64,000 nucleotides of DNA, taken from assembly GCA_900548355.1 (NCBI GenBank), contig URKR01000008.1, positions 21,483-85,482 on the forward strand, given 5' to 3'. A program made the position numbers and the translations under genes. Under the pieces are notes generated by a model. It searched no databases. It had not been told where the DNA came from and worked only from the letters and a program-made list of their open reading frames with translations. Of this stretch, positions 51,499-60,866 are shown piece by piece; the first letter of the stretch is position 1; each line of letters starts with the position of its first letter. Source of the stretch: an uncultured Oscillospiraceae bacterium. GTDB taxonomy: Bacteria > Bacillota > Clostridia > Oscillospirales > Ruminococcaceae.

Positions 51499-53175
51499 TC
51501 AACCCTGCCCTTCGGCCCTTGCTTGCAAGGTGGCCATCAGCGGGGGGATCAACTGCTTTTTGCGGCTGACCACGCCGGGCAGCATGGCCTTGCCGGCTTC
51601 GGTCGAAACATGGAAGGCGTCCTGCACGATCTCTTCGGCGCCGTGGCCGTAAAACATCAGGTCGGTTGCCTGATGCTGCATATCGGTGAACATGTAAAAT
51701 ACCATCGGCACGCCGGCGCGGCCCAGCGCGTCGGCCAGGTAGGGGGCGACCAGCGCTTCGGCCGCTGCGCGGGAGCGGGCGGTCATATAGCTCGACTGCC
51801 CGACGCCGAACTTGACGTCCCCGCGGCTGAACACCTTGAAATCGGAGAAAAAGACGTCCTCCGCCGTGCGGCCGGTCAGATCGGCGCCGGCTTCAAACAT
51901 CTGCTCGGCATAAGGCTGGATTTCCACCCCGGCCAGTTCGGCCAGCGCTTTGGCTGCGGCCTCATCCAGCGGGGTCGAAGTGGGCGAACGGAACAGCAGC
52001 GTGTCGCTTAAAATTGCGGAGAGTAAAAGCCCTGCAATCTCCTTTGGCGGGGTGATGCCATGTTCCCCGTACATCCGCCAGACGATTGTCGCCGTGCAGC
52101 CGACCGGCTCGTTGCGGAAGTAGACAGGGCCGCTTGTCTCAAGGCTGCCGATGCGGTGGTGGTCGATAATTTCCAGGATTTCGGCCTGTTCCAGGCCGTC
52201 AACAGCCTGGGTGCGCTCGTTGTGATCGACAAGGATGATCTGCTTGCGGTGCAGGTTCAAAAGGTTGCGCCGGCTGACAACGCCGCAGTACTGCCCTTTC
52301 TCGTCAAGAATCGGGAAATAGCGGTGCCGCACCCGGGCCATCACCTTGCGCGCATCCTCAAGCGGGGTGTTGACGCTGAATTTCAGCAGGTTGCTGCGCC
52401 GCATAAAGTGCCGCACCGGCGCGGCGGTTGAAATCAGCCGCGCCGCGGCGTAGGTATCATAGGGGGTGGTGATGACGGTGCAGTTCTTTTCCTCGGCCCG
52501 TGCCAGGATTGTGCGGGGCACGCTGGCCCCGCAGCAGACAACAATGCACCCGGCCCCGCAGTCGATGGCGCAGACCTGGGTTTCGTACCGGTTCGAAACC
52601 AGCACAAGATCCCCGTCGCCAACGGCGCCGTCCATGGCCTCAGGGCTTGAGCCGATAAAAATGCGGCCGACGCTGATCCGCGCATCGGCATCGCCGCGCA
52701 GCATCTGGCCTTCCAGGGTTTCAAGCACGTTGCGGTAGCTGGTGCGGGCGTTGGCCAGCACGGCAGTGTCGAACAGATCCATGTTTGCGTTTGCAATGTC
52801 CTTGACCGTAATCAGGCCCTGCAGTTCATCTGCGCCGTCAGCGATGCACAAGGTGTCAATTTCGGAATCGCGCATCATCATCCAGGCGGCGCGCACGCTC
52901 ATCTCGCCGTCGATGGCGGGCTGCGGGCGGATATCAATATCTTTGATCTGCGGGCTCACATCGGTGCACAGCCGCGGGGGTTCCACCCCGAAATGGTCCA
53001 GCACAAAGGAGGTTTCGCGGTTGAGCTTGCCGGCGCGGCGGGCTTCGTAGGTGGCGCCGCCCAGGGCGTTTTTGAGCCAGGCGTAGCCGATGGCGGAACA
53101 GATCGAATCGGTATCGGGGTTCTGGTGGCCGATGATGTTGACCTTGTGGCGGGCGGCAGGCGGGGTTACAGACAT
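51499..53175 (-). CDS. ppaC: Type II (Mn-dependent) inorganic pyrophosphatase with CBS and DRTGG domains
   Basis: 558 residues. DHH domain with NIIGHQNPDTDSICSAIGYA and DHH motif IIDHHRIGSLE, interrupted by a CBS pair (MSVRAAWMMMRDSEIDTLCIADG; NTPLEDARKVMARVRHRYFPILD) with a DRTGG domain (residues about 125-230) between, then DHHA2 (DFKVFSRGDVKFGVGQ). Pyrophosphate hydrolysis drives biosynthesis; CBS/DRTGG versions are regulated by AMP/ADP and diadenosine polyphosphates (family knowledge). GAAGGAG precedes the ATG. Single gene, with a repeat-rich gap downstream. Confidence 0.94.
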   Translation of the reverse strand: MSVTPPAARHKVNIIGHQNPDTDSICSAIGYAWLKNALGGATYEARRAGKLNRETSFVLDHFGVEPPRLCTDVSPQIKDIDIRPQPAIDGEMSVRAAWMMMRDSEIDTLCIADGADELQGLITVKDIANANMDLFDTAVLANARTSYRNVLETLEGQMLRGDADARISVGRIFIGSSPEAMDGAVGDGDLVLVSNRYETQVCAIDCGAGCIVVCCGASVPRTILARAEEKNCTVITTPYDTYAAARLISTAAPVRHFMRRSNLLKFSVNTPLEDARKVMARVRHRYFPILDEKGQYCGVVSRRNLLNLHRKQIILVDHNERTQAVDGLEQAEILEIIDHHRIGSLETSGPVYFRNEPVGCTATIVWRMYGEHGITPPKEIAGLLLSAILSDTLLFRSPTSTPLDEAAAKALAELAGVEIQPYAEQMFEAGADLTGRTAEDVFFSDFKVFSRGDVKFGVGQSSYMTARSRAAAEALVAPYLADALGRAGVPMVFYMFTDMQHQATDLMFYGHGAEEIVQDAFHVSTEAGKAMLPGVVSRKKQLIPPLMATLQARAEGQG

Positions 53176-53300
53176 GGGGAAAACTCCTTCACATTCGATT
53201 CAGGCAAAGCGCGTTTATACAGACTGGCAGACCATGCAAGGCCTGCTGCAGCGGAACACTATGCTGCTATTATAGCACGCGAAAATCTGTTTGGCGATTC

Positions 53301-53329
53301 TTGACAACAAGGGCGGTATGACGTACAAT
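53301..53329 (+). promoter_or_regulatory. Promoter of typA
   Basis: TTGACA, 17 nt, TACAAT; predicted start near 53336, just upstream of the leader hairpin. Confidence 0.8.
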
Positions 53330-53340
53330 ATAAACTGTAT

Positions 53341-53370
53341 GCCTGCGGCCTTCCTGACCGCGGCTTTTTT
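53341..53370 (+). terminator. Terminator-like hairpin in the typA leader
   Basis: GCC-(T)-GCGG (53341-53348) pairs with CCGCGGC (53358-53364), 9-nt loop, followed directly by T6, about 5 nt after the predicted transcription start and 57 nt before the start codon. Confidence 0.65.
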
Positions 53371-53427
53371 GGGAAAGAAGTTCAGCAAGACAAACTATAT
53401 ACGAAAGGTAAGAGGGATCAAAACAAT

Positions 53428-55257
53428 ATGATTCGGGAAAATCTTCGCAACATTGCCATTATCGCCCACGTTGACCACGGCAAAACCACCCTGGTGGACC
53501 AGATGCTCAAGCAAAGCGGCGCCTTCCGCGCCAACCAGCAGGTTGCCGAGCGCGTGATGGATTCCGGCGATATTGAGCGTGAGCGCGGCATCACGATCCT
53601 GGCAAAAAACTGCTCCTGCGTTTATGAGGGCGTCAAAATCAACATCGTTGACACCCCCGGCCACGCCGACTTCGGCGGCGAGGTCGAGCGGGTGCTCAAA
53701 ATGGTCAACGGCGTGCTGCTGCTTGTCGATGCGGCCGAAGGCTGCATGCCACAGACCCGCTTTGTGCTGCAGAAAGCCCTGCAGCAGAACCTCTCGCTCG
53801 TTATCGCGGTCAACAAAATCGATCGCCCCGATGCCCGCATCGCCGAAGTCATTGACGAAATCCTCGAACTGCTGATGGATTTGGGCGCTTCGGATGAGCA
53901 GCTCGACAGCCCGATGGTCTTCTGCTCCGGCCGCAACGGCACCGCGAGCTATGACTGGACCAACCCCGAGGCCGGCACCGATCTCAAGCCGCTGTTTGAC
54001 ACCATCCTCAAATACGTGGCCCCGCCCGAAGGCGACCCCGAAGCGCCGATGCAGATGCTGGTTTCAAGCGTTGACTACAATGAGTTTGTCGGTCGTATGG
54101 GCGTTGGCCGCGTGCAGAACGGCGTGATCAAGGTGGGCCAGAACGTGCAGGTCTGCGATTGGCACAACCCCGACGTGCGGATGAGCGGCCGCATTACCAA
54201 ACTGTTTGACTTTAAGGCAAACGGTCGCGAGCCGATCGAACAGGCCGAGGCCGGCGATATCGTCGCCTTTTCCGGCCTGCCCGATATCACAATCGGCAAC
54301 ACGCTGTGTGACCCCGCCAAGGTGCAGCCGCTGCCCTTTGTCAAGATCAACGACCCGACGGTTGAGATGACCTTCTCGGTCAACGATTCGCCGTTCGCCG
54401 GCAAGGAGGGCAAGTACGTCACCTCCCGCCAGATCCGCGACCGGCTCAACCGCGAACTGCTCAAGGACGTCGCGCTGCGGGTTGAGGATTCGGCCACGAC
54501 CGATTCCTTCCGGGTTATGGGCCGCGGCGAGATGCACCTGTCCATCCTGATCGAGACGATGCGCCGCGAAGGCTACGAGCTGCAGGTCAGCCCGCCCCAT
54601 GTCCTGACCCATGAGGAGGACGGCAAGACGATGGAGCCGATGGAGCGCGTCGTCATCGACGTGCCCGAAACCTACCAGGGCGCGGTCATGACCGCGCTGG
54701 GCGCGCGCAAGGCCGTGCTGATGAATATGCAGATGCTGGGCAGCCGGTCGCGTCTTGAGTTCCGTATGCCGAGCCGCGGGCTGTTCGGCTACCGCAGCCA
54801 GTTCCTCACCGACACCCATGGCGAGGGCATTATGAACACGATTTTTGACGGCTACGAAGTCTGGTGCGGCGACATCGCGACCCGTTCGACCGGTTCGCTC
54901 ATCAGCTTTGAGACCGGCGACGCCGTGACCTACGGCCTGTTCAATGCCCAGCAGCGCGGTACGCTGCTGGTCACCCCGGGCGAGAAGGTCTACGCCGGCC
55001 AGGTTGTCGGCTATACCCCGACCGGCGAGGACATCACGGTCAACGTCTGCAAGACCAAGCACCTGACCAACACCCGCGCCTCCGGCTCTGACGACGCGCT
55101 GCGGCTGACCCCTGTGTCGAAGTTCAGCCTCGAGGCCTGCCTTGAGTTCCTTGCGCCGGACGAACTGCTCGAAGTTACCCCCGAGAACCTCCGCATCCGC
55201 AAGCGCATCCTCGACCATGACCTGCGGATGAAGGCGGCGAGCAAGAAGAATAAGTAA
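53428..55257 (+). CDS. typA: Translational GTPase TypA/BipA
   Basis: 609 residues, usual length. GTPase domain with G1 [10 protein letters not shown]2 ERGITI, G3 DTPGHADF, G4 NKIDR and G5 CSGRNG, then EF-G-like domains II, III and V and the BipA-specific C-terminus ([30 protein letters not shown]). BipA binds the ribosome and assists 50S assembly at low temperature or stress. A weak AGAGG lies about 13 nt before the ATG. Highly expressed-style codons. A terminator-like hairpin in its leader suggests attenuation. Confidence 0.97.
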   Translation: MIRENLRNIAIIAHVDHGKTTLVDQMLKQSGAFRANQQVAERVMDSGDIERERGITILAKNCSCVYEGVKINIVDTPGHADFGGEVERVLKMVNGVLLLVDAAEGCMPQTRFVLQKALQQNLSLVIAVNKIDRPDARIAEVIDEILELLMDLGASDEQLDSPMVFCSGRNGTASYDWTNPEAGTDLKPLFDTILKYVAPPEGDPEAPMQMLVSSVDYNEFVGRMGVGRVQNGVIKVGQNVQVCDWHNPDVRMSGRITKLFDFKANGREPIEQAEAGDIVAFSGLPDITIGNTLCDPAKVQPLPFVKINDPTVEMTFSVNDSPFAGKEGKYVTSRQIRDRLNRELLKDVALRVEDSATTDSFRVMGRGEMHLSILIETMRREGYELQVSPPHVLTHEEDGKTMEPMERVVIDVPETYQGAVMTALGARKAVLMNMQMLGSRSRLEFRMPSRGLFGYRSQFLTDTHGEGIMNTIFDGYEVWCGDIATRSTGSLISFETGDAVTYGLFNAQQRGTLLVTPGEKVYAGQVVGYTPTGEDITVNVCKTKHLTNTRASGSDDALRLTPVSKFSLEACLEFLAPDELLEVTPENLRIRKRILDHDLRMKAASKKNK

Positions 55258-55311
55258 GCGCGTTCCGCCTTAACTCCTAACTCCTAATTCCTATTTTTTT
55301 CGCTTTCACGC

Positions 55312-55340
55312 TTGACACCACCCCCCAAACGTGCTAGGAT
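55312..55340 (+). promoter_or_regulatory. Promoter of the asnB T-box transcript
   Basis: TTGACA, 17 nt, TAGGAT. Confidence 0.75.
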
Positions 55341-55346
55341 AAAAAC

Positions 55347-55656
55347 TGCGAAAAGCGTTGAACGGGAAAAGTAACCCCCCCGCCGCATTGCGCAGAGAGC
55401 CCGGCCGCAGGCTGTAAGCCGGGACAATGCAGGGGAGCGAAGAACACCCGCGAGCTGCAAACAGAACCCCGCGGCAAAACCGCCGGGCAGTAAGGGCGCC
55501 GCAGGCCGCGCGTTACAGCGGCAGCGTTTCAAAGGTGAACGTGTACGGAAAGGGACCGTATGCTTTGTTTTTCATGCATGCGGTAAGTTAGGTGGCACCG
55601 CGGATCAGGCAGCGATTCGTCCTAAGTTTGTTTGGGACGAGTGCGCTGCCTTTTTT
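55347..55656 (+). promoter_or_regulatory. T-box riboswitch (probably asparagine)
   Basis: The T-box GGTGGCACCGCGG is at 55591-55603, pairing its TGGC-type bulge with the tRNA acceptor end. A terminator stem GGCAGCG/CGCTGCC with T6 follows (55608-55656), exclusive with the antiterminator. Stem I lies upstream, about 55370-55480, with GAAGAACACCC, where AAC would be the Asn specifier. Uncharged tRNA-Asn would allow readthrough into asnB. Confidence 0.88.
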
Positions 55657-55701
55657 ATCGCTCGTTTTCAAAAGTAAGCGATAGGAAAGGATGTGCCGCT
55701 T

Positions 55702-57282
55702 ATGTGTTGTGTGTTGGGGTATGCCGGGCAGGATCTCTCCCGGCAGGAGTTTGAAGGGTATCTGCTGCGTACGGCCAGCCGCGGGCCGGACGACCACCGT
55801 GTGCTGCAAACCGAGTTCGGCTGGCTCGGCTTCGGCCGGCTGGCCATTATGGGCCTGACCGAAGCCGGCATGCAGCCGTTCACCCGCGGCGGGGACTGCG
55901 TTGTCTGCAACGGCGAACTTTACGGCTTCCGCCCGGTGCGCGCCGCGCTTGAAGCCGAAGGCTGGCAGTTTGCCTCGGATTCCGACTGTGAGATCATCCT
56001 GCCACTGTATTACAAATATGGCCTTGAGATGTTCCGCCATCTTGACGCTGAGTTTGCAATGATCCTGTACGACAGCCGCCGCAAGTGGCTGATCGCCGCG
56101 CGTGACCCGATCGGCATCCGTCCGCTGTTCTACGGCTACAGCGAAAGCGGCGCCATCGCCTTTGCCTCAGAGGCAAAAAACCTTGTGGGGCTGTGCAAAA
56201 AAATCTACCCCTTCCCGATAGGCAGTTACTACTGCAACGGGAAGTTTGTGCGCTACTGCGATATCGCCGACACCCCGGCCTACAACCAGGACGACCTGCC
56301 GACGGTACTGACCAACATCCGTGAAAAGCTCATCGCCGGGGTGGACAAGCGGCTCGACGCCGATACGCCGGTCGGCTTTTTGCTCTCGGGCGGGCTGGAT
56401 TCCTCGCTCGTCTGCGCGATTGCAGCCAAAAAGCTCGGCAAACCGATCCGCACCTTTGCGATCGGGATGCGGGCCGATGCAATCGATCTCAAGTATGCCA
56501 AACAGACCGCCGACTACCTCGGGGCCGACCACACCCCGGTCATCATTGACCCGGACACCGTGCTCAGCGCGCTGGAGGAAGTTGTCGCGATGCTCGGCAC
56601 CTGGGATATCACGACGATCCGCGCTTCGGTCGGCATGTACCTTGTTTGCAAGTATATCCATGAACATACCGACATCCGGGTGCTGCTGACAGGGGAGATC
56701 AGCGATGAGCTCTTCGGCTATAAATACACCGATTACGCTCCGAGCGATGCGGCTTTCCAGGCAGAAAGCCAGAAACGCATCCGGGAACTCTATATGTATG
56801 ATGTGCTGCGGGCCGACCGTTCGATCAGCGTCAACAGCCTGGAGGCGCGGGTGCCGTTCGGCGACCTTGCTTTTGTTAAGTACGTCATGGCGATTGACCC
56901 GGCCAAAAAGCGCAACACCTACGGCAAGGGCAAGTACCTGCTGCGCAAGGCTTTTGAAGGGGATTGGCTCCCGCCGGAGATTCTCTGGCGGGAGAAGGCG
57001 GCCTTTTCGGATGCGGTCGGCCATTCCATGGTTGACCTGCTCAAAGCATACGCCGAAGCCCGCTACACCGACCGTGAATTTGCCGAGCGCGCCGGCCATT
57101 ACACCTACTGCCGCCCGTTCACCAAGGAGAGCCTGCTCTACCGCGAACTGTTTGAGAAATACTACCCCGGCCAGGCCGAGATGATCGTTGATTACTGGAT
57201 GCCGAACAAGGCCTGGCCCCACTGTGCCGTCAATGACCCCAGCGCCCGCGTGCTGGACAACTACGGGGCGAGCGGGGTGTGA
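55702..57282 (+). CDS. asnB: Asparagine synthase (glutamine-hydrolysing)
   Basis: 526 residues from the ATG at 55702, chosen so that Cys2 (MCCVLGYAG) becomes the N-terminal nucleophile of the glutaminase domain. The glutaminase domain has SRGPDD, CNGELYGF and DSDCEIIL. The synthetase domain has PP-loop LLSGGLDSSLVC and ends with LTGEISDELFGYKYTDYAPS. It converts aspartate, glutamine and ATP to asparagine. Upstream in-frame codons would displace the Cys. Expression is under an Asn-type T-box (55347-55656). A GNAT gene follows 13 nt later. Confidence 0.95.
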   Translation: MCCVLGYAGQDLSRQEFEGYLLRTASRGPDDHRVLQTEFGWLGFGRLAIMGLTEAGMQPFTRGGDCVVCNGELYGFRPVRAALEAEGWQFASDSDCEIILPLYYKYGLEMFRHLDAEFAMILYDSRRKWLIAARDPIGIRPLFYGYSESGAIAFASEAKNLVGLCKKIYPFPIGSYYCNGKFVRYCDIADTPAYNQDDLPTVLTNIREKLIAGVDKRLDADTPVGFLLSGGLDSSLVCAIAAKKLGKPIRTFAIGMRADAIDLKYAKQTADYLGADHTPVIIDPDTVLSALEEVVAMLGTWDITTIRASVGMYLVCKYIHEHTDIRVLLTGEISDELFGYKYTDYAPSDAAFQAESQKRIRELYMYDVLRADRSISVNSLEARVPFGDLAFVKYVMAIDPAKKRNTYGKGKYLLRKAFEGDWLPPEILWREKAAFSDAVGHSMVDLLKAYAEARYTDREFAERAGHYTYCRPFTKESLLYRELFEKYYPGQAEMIVDYWMPNKAWPHCAVNDPSARVLDNYGASGV

Positions 57283-57295
57283 AAGGAGCCCACAT

Positions 57296-57805
57296 ATGCC
57301 GACCGAACCCGCGCTTACCATCCGCCCGGCCCTGCCGGGCGACCTGCCGACGCTGCGCGAAATTTTTGACGCTGCCAAACAGTTTATGCATACCCATGGC
57401 AACCCGCACCAGTGGGACGGCCCCTACCCGGAGGATGCACTGCTGCTTGACCAGATTGCGCGGGGCGTCTGCTATCTTGTGGAAGCGGCAGGGAAAGCTG
57501 TCGGCACCTTCTGTTGCCTGCCCTCGCCTGACCCGACCTACGCCGAGATCGACGGCGCCTGGCCGGAGGATGGACCCTATTTTGTTGTTCATCGGCTGGC
57601 TTCGGATGGGCGTGCCCGCGGCGTTGCGGCGGCCTGCTTTGCGTTTTGCGCGGCGCGCGGCCTGCCGCTGCGCATCGACACCCACCGCGACAACAAAATC
57701 ATGCAGACCCTGCTGGCCAAAAACGGCTTTCAATACTGCGGCGTTATCCGGCTGACGAACGGGGAGCCGAGGCTGGCATATTATCGGGGGCAGAGTGAAA
57801 AGTAA
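57296..57805 (+). CDS. GNAT family N-acetyltransferase
   Basis: 169 residues. GNAT pattern: LTIRPALPGDLPTLREIFDAAK at the start, AVGTFCCLPSPDP in strand beta-4, ASDGRARGVAAACFAFCAARG as the acetyl-CoA pyrophosphate loop (R/Q-x-x-G-x-G/A) and THRDNKIMQTLLAKNGFQYCGVI at the end. Substrate unknown. AAAGGAG 8 nt before the ATG. Close behind asnB, possibly co-transcribed and so also under the T-box. Confidence 0.9.
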   Translation: MPTEPALTIRPALPGDLPTLREIFDAAKQFMHTHGNPHQWDGPYPEDALLLDQIARGVCYLVEAAGKAVGTFCCLPSPDPTYAEIDGAWPEDGPYFVVHRLASDGRARGVAAACFAFCAARGLPLRIDTHRDNKIMQTLLAKNGFQYCGVIRLTNGEPRLAYYRGQSEK

Positions 57806-57920
57806 GAATGAAAAATTGTGGTGGATCGTCGGCTGCGCCGCCTCAAAAAGTTCGGAAGAAGGTTTCCGGTCACTTTTTTGAGCGTGCCGCAGGCGCGCGA
57901 AACACCACAATTTTTATTCT
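57805..57920. repeat. Intergenic dyad element, copy B
   Basis: AGAATGAAAAATTGTGGTG (57805-57823) and CACCACAATTTTTATTCT (57903-57920) form an almost perfect 18-bp stem enclosing TCAAAAAGTTCGG and related words (CACTTTTTTGAGCG). Shares AATTGTGGTGGATC with the 19.3-kb element. It overlaps the last codons of the minus-strand gene at 57914. Confidence 0.7.
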
Positions 57921-59452
57921 GCATTTTTCATTGGCTGCGCAGCAACGCCGTCGATGTACCTCAACTTTGCGCTCCCATCGCCCTGACGGATGACCCGGAA
58001 CATCTTGTCGTTGACAACCTCGCTCTGGCTGCCGGGCTCAAAGACCGAGAGATAATCGGCGACGAACTGGTCCTCAGGGCAGTAGATATACACATAATCG
58101 TAGCTTTCGGCAAGTTCCCGGCTCCAATCCTCGGGGGAAATCTCCCGCGCCCAGATCAGCCCTTCCGGCACGTCGGCCATCAGGATGACGGCGTGGGCCG
58201 GCAGCTGGAGCGGCAAAAGATCGTACCGGATGCGCAGCTCGGCCGCGCCGCCGTCGTTGGCCGTAATCAGCCAAAGGCGCGGGGCGGTTTCACCCAAAGC
58301 GCGGATGCGGTCGGCCGCATGGCGGGAAAGTACCCGATCTGCCCCGGACGCCGCGGCCTCCTGCGGGGCATAGCGGATCTTGTCAGCGCTGGGCCCGAGC
58401 GGAAACAGCAGGCAGAGCCCGACAGCCCAGCCGGCCAGCGCAAGCCAGTTCCGGCGCGGCGCCCCGCAGGCCGCCCAACCCAGCGCTCCGCCGCCCAACA
58501 CTGCCAGCAGCATGACGCAGCTGTCAAGATACCGGTAAAGCGAGGCCAGCTGCACAGCCTCGCTCGGTTCAAACATAAAGAGGTAGGTGTAGAACAAACT
58601 GCCGGCAAATGCAGCCGTAACGCCCAGCCCGGCAGCCCCGATGCCGGCAAGGCGCTTGCGCGCGGGGCGGGGCAGAAGCGCGGCGGCCAACCCAACCAGC
58701 AGGCAGAATGCCGCCGGCCAGGCAAGGAACGGCAGGCTGCGCGCCGCGCTGCGTCCCGGCAAAAAAGCCGAGAGCAGCAGCACCGCGCAAAACACCCCGA
58801 TCAGCCCGTCCACGCTGGCCCGGGCAAAATAGGTGGGGTAAACAAGCAGGGGCGTTACCCCCAGCAGAGCTGCGGCCGGTATGGCCGGCAGCCCCCGTCC
58901 GGCCCGCAGCGGAACCAGCAGCAGGGCGGCGGTCAGCAATGCGTTGGCGTACAGCAGGATATCCTCCCGAAAGCCGCGCCAGACCCAGCGCCCGGCCTGC
59001 AGCAGCATAACCTGCCAGAGCGCCGTGGCCGGCGGGTAGGATTTGTACCCGTCGTCACAACCCGGCACGGTGTAGAGCGTATCGGTTGTAAACATCCATT
59101 TTGCAGCCCGCCCCCAGTGGGAAAAGTCGTCCCAGTCGGCCAGACTGTGGCCGCGGCAGAGCCACCAGTAAAACAGCGCCAGCAGCACAAAAGCGGCCGC
59201 GCCCTGCCACAGCCCGCGGAAAAACGCCGGGTTGTCGCCGCGGCGGCGTTCAACCAGTATGACGCCGGCCAGCGCGGCGGCCCAGGGCAGCAGCCTCAGC
59301 AAAGGCAACAGCCCGGCCAGCGCAAGCAGATAACCGGCCGCGACCAGCCCCAGCATTGCCACGGCCAGCCCTTCGGCCAACTGGCAGCGGGCAACCGCGC
59401 AGACCCCGGCCCCGGCGGGCAGCAGCAACAAAATCAGAAATACCGCGCTCAT
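57914..59452 (-). CDS. Polytopic GT-C-like membrane glycosyltransferase (putative)
   Basis: 512 residues with about 11-12 membrane segments and a soluble C-terminal part (about residues 385-512). The loop HSLADWDDFSHWGRAAKWMF, with its acidic pair between early helices, is typical of GT-C lipid-linked sugar transferases (PMT/YfhO-like). It overlaps the stop of the GT2-GtrA gene by 4 bases. In Bacillus-type systems CsbB (GT2), GtcA (GtrA) and YfhO (GT-C) decorate wall polymers; here the first two are fused, so a similar three-step glycosylation is inferred. Confidence 0.7.
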   Translation of the reverse strand: MSAVFLILLLLPAGAGVCAVARCQLAEGLAVAMLGLVAAGYLLALAGLLPLLRLLPWAAALAGVILVERRRGDNPAFFRGLWQGAAAFVLLALFYWWLCRGHSLADWDDFSHWGRAAKWMFTTDTLYTVPGCDDGYKSYPPATALWQVMLLQAGRWVWRGFREDILLYANALLTAALLLVPLRAGRGLPAIPAAALLGVTPLLVYPTYFARASVDGLIGVFCAVLLLSAFLPGRSAARSLPFLAWPAAFCLLVGLAAALLPRPARKRLAGIGAAGLGVTAAFAGSLFYTYLFMFEPSEAVQLASLYRYLDSCVMLLAVLGGGALGWAACGAPRRNWLALAGWAVGLCLLFPLGPSADKIRYAPQEAAASGADRVLSRHAADRIRALGETAPRLWLITANDGGAAELRIRYDLLPLQLPAHAVILMADVPEGLIWAREISPEDWSRELAESYDYVYIYCPEDQFVADYLSVFEPGSQSEVVNDKMFRVIRQGDGSAKLRYIDGVAAQPMKNAE

Positions 59453-60558
59453 TCGTTGGCATCCTCCTTCCCGGCGTCCTGCTCCAAAACCGCAGGCACA
59501 GGCGGCGGGGCAAATACCCAGCGGCGCTGGATGCCGAAGCTGACAAAAAACAGCCCCAGATCGACCGGAATTTTGCAGGCGGTGGCGGCCCAGGGCAGGG
59601 CGGCGGCCAGCGCGGCGGTCAGCCCGGCGCTTGCGGCGGCCTGCGCCGCACAGAGCAGTGCGTACCGCCCGGCAGCCCGTACACCCGCGTGCTGCAGCCG
59701 GAACACCAGCGTGCGGTTAAGCATAAAGTTGCACCCGGCCGAAACCACCCGCGCGCTGAGCGCCGACGCCACAATTCGCCCGCTGCCCGCGGCAGCACCG
59801 CCGGCCAGCAGGGTAAACAATCCCAGGTCCACCCCGGCGCACGCGAACGACGCCGCCGCGAACCGCGCCAGCGGCGCAGCCAGCGTCAGCCCCACAGCCA
59901 GGCCGTCCTGCACCGGGCGAAAATGGCTGGACCGGTTGCCGTCCTCATACACCGTTGCAATTGGCAATGCGGCGACAAGCCAACCCGCGCGGCGCGCGGC
60001 AAGCAGCATGGTGGTTTCATATTCATACCGCTGCCCGGGCAGGCGGGCCAGCATCGGCAGAAGCCCGGCGGGAATCCCCCGCAGCCCGGTCTGGGTATCC
60101 GGGACGCCGTTCAGCGCAGGGCCCAGCGCCGCGCGGGCCAGCGCGTTGCCCAACCGGCTTTTGGCGGGTACGCCCGGCGTGGCAAAATCCCGGCAGCCCA
60201 GCCAGAGAACGTCCGGCCTGCCCCGCAGCGCCGTGGCCAGGCGCAGAATGTCTGCAGGCGTGTGCTGGCCGTCGGCGTCGGCGGTTACGCAGCCCAGCAG
60301 GTTCGGCCAGACGGCCAGGCAGTGGGCGAAGGCGGTCTTGAGCGCCGCGCCTTTGCCGCGGTTGGCAGGGTGGCGCAGCACCGTCGCGCCGAGCCGCTCA
60401 GCCTCGGCAAAATAGGGCTGCGCGGCAGCCGAACTGCCGTCGTCCACCACAACGGCCGGGCCGCTCCAGTCAGGCCCCAGCGCCCGCAGCAGGGCGGGCA
60501 GCCGCCCGTCCGGTTCGAGCGCCGGGATCACAAGGGCGATCACAGGTTCGGGATGCAT
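59449..60558 (-). CDS. GT2 glycosyltransferase fused to a GtrA-like flippase domain
   Basis: 369 residues: GT-A domain with VIPALEPDGRLPALL, VVDDGSS, NRGKGAALKTAF, TADADGQH (DxD-type) and QTGLRGIPAGLL (residues about 1-225), then four membrane segments of a GtrA-like domain (ALSARVVSAGCNFMLNRTLVF is its signature). The GT2 half would make undecaprenyl- or polyprenyl-phosphate sugar and the GtrA half would translocate it. Start at 60558 has GAGGAGG; an ATG further upstream (60585) lacks one. Coupled to a GT-C-like gene. Confidence 0.9.
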   Translation of the reverse strand: MHPEPVIALVIPALEPDGRLPALLRALGPDWSGPAVVVDDGSSAAAQPYFAEAERLGATVLRHPANRGKGAALKTAFAHCLAVWPNLLGCVTADADGQHTPADILRLATALRGRPDVLWLGCRDFATPGVPAKSRLGNALARAALGPALNGVPDTQTGLRGIPAGLLPMLARLPGQRYEYETTMLLAARRAGWLVAALPIATVYEDGNRSSHFRPVQDGLAVGLTLAAPLARFAAASFACAGVDLGLFTLLAGGAAAGSGRIVASALSARVVSAGCNFMLNRTLVFRLQHAGVRAAGRYALLCAAQAAASAGLTAALAAALPWAATACKIPVDLGLFFVSFGIQRRWVFAPPPVPAVLEQDAGKEDANE

Positions 60559-60735
60559 GGCGTACCTCCTCAGGATTGGATTCATGCCGTTATCGTAGCG
60601 TCCGTTTGTATCGGGGTTGTATGCGGGGTGTATCCGAACGGTTTCCGAGTTGTATCCGCTTGGGGTAGAAAAGAAAAAACAGCAATGTTCACAGAAATGT
60701 TACATTTAATTCCTAGTGAATCATTAGGAATTGGC

Positions 60736-60764
60736 TTGTGCTTTGGCCGCATCCGTGGTATAGT
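60736..60764 (+). promoter_or_regulatory. Promoter of sufCB
   Basis: TTGTGC, 17 nt, TATAGT. The 308-nt gap 60559-60866 otherwise shows no gene; ATTCCTAGTGAATCATTAGGAAT (about 60710-60732) is a dyad upstream and may be a regulatory site. Confidence 0.55.
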
Positions 60765-60866
60765 ATCAATCGGGATGAAAGAGCCCACAATGGGGTGTGC
60801 AAAGAAGCTCTGACGCCTTTGCGCTGCACAACCCCACAGAAAAAGACCCACTTTCGGAGGGACACC

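Noticed and set aside
57818..60415. Plus-strand open frame of 865 codons
   Set aside because: Antisense shadow of the GT-C-like and GT2-GtrA genes; low-complexity Gln/Arg/Pro composition, no ribosome site, no domains.
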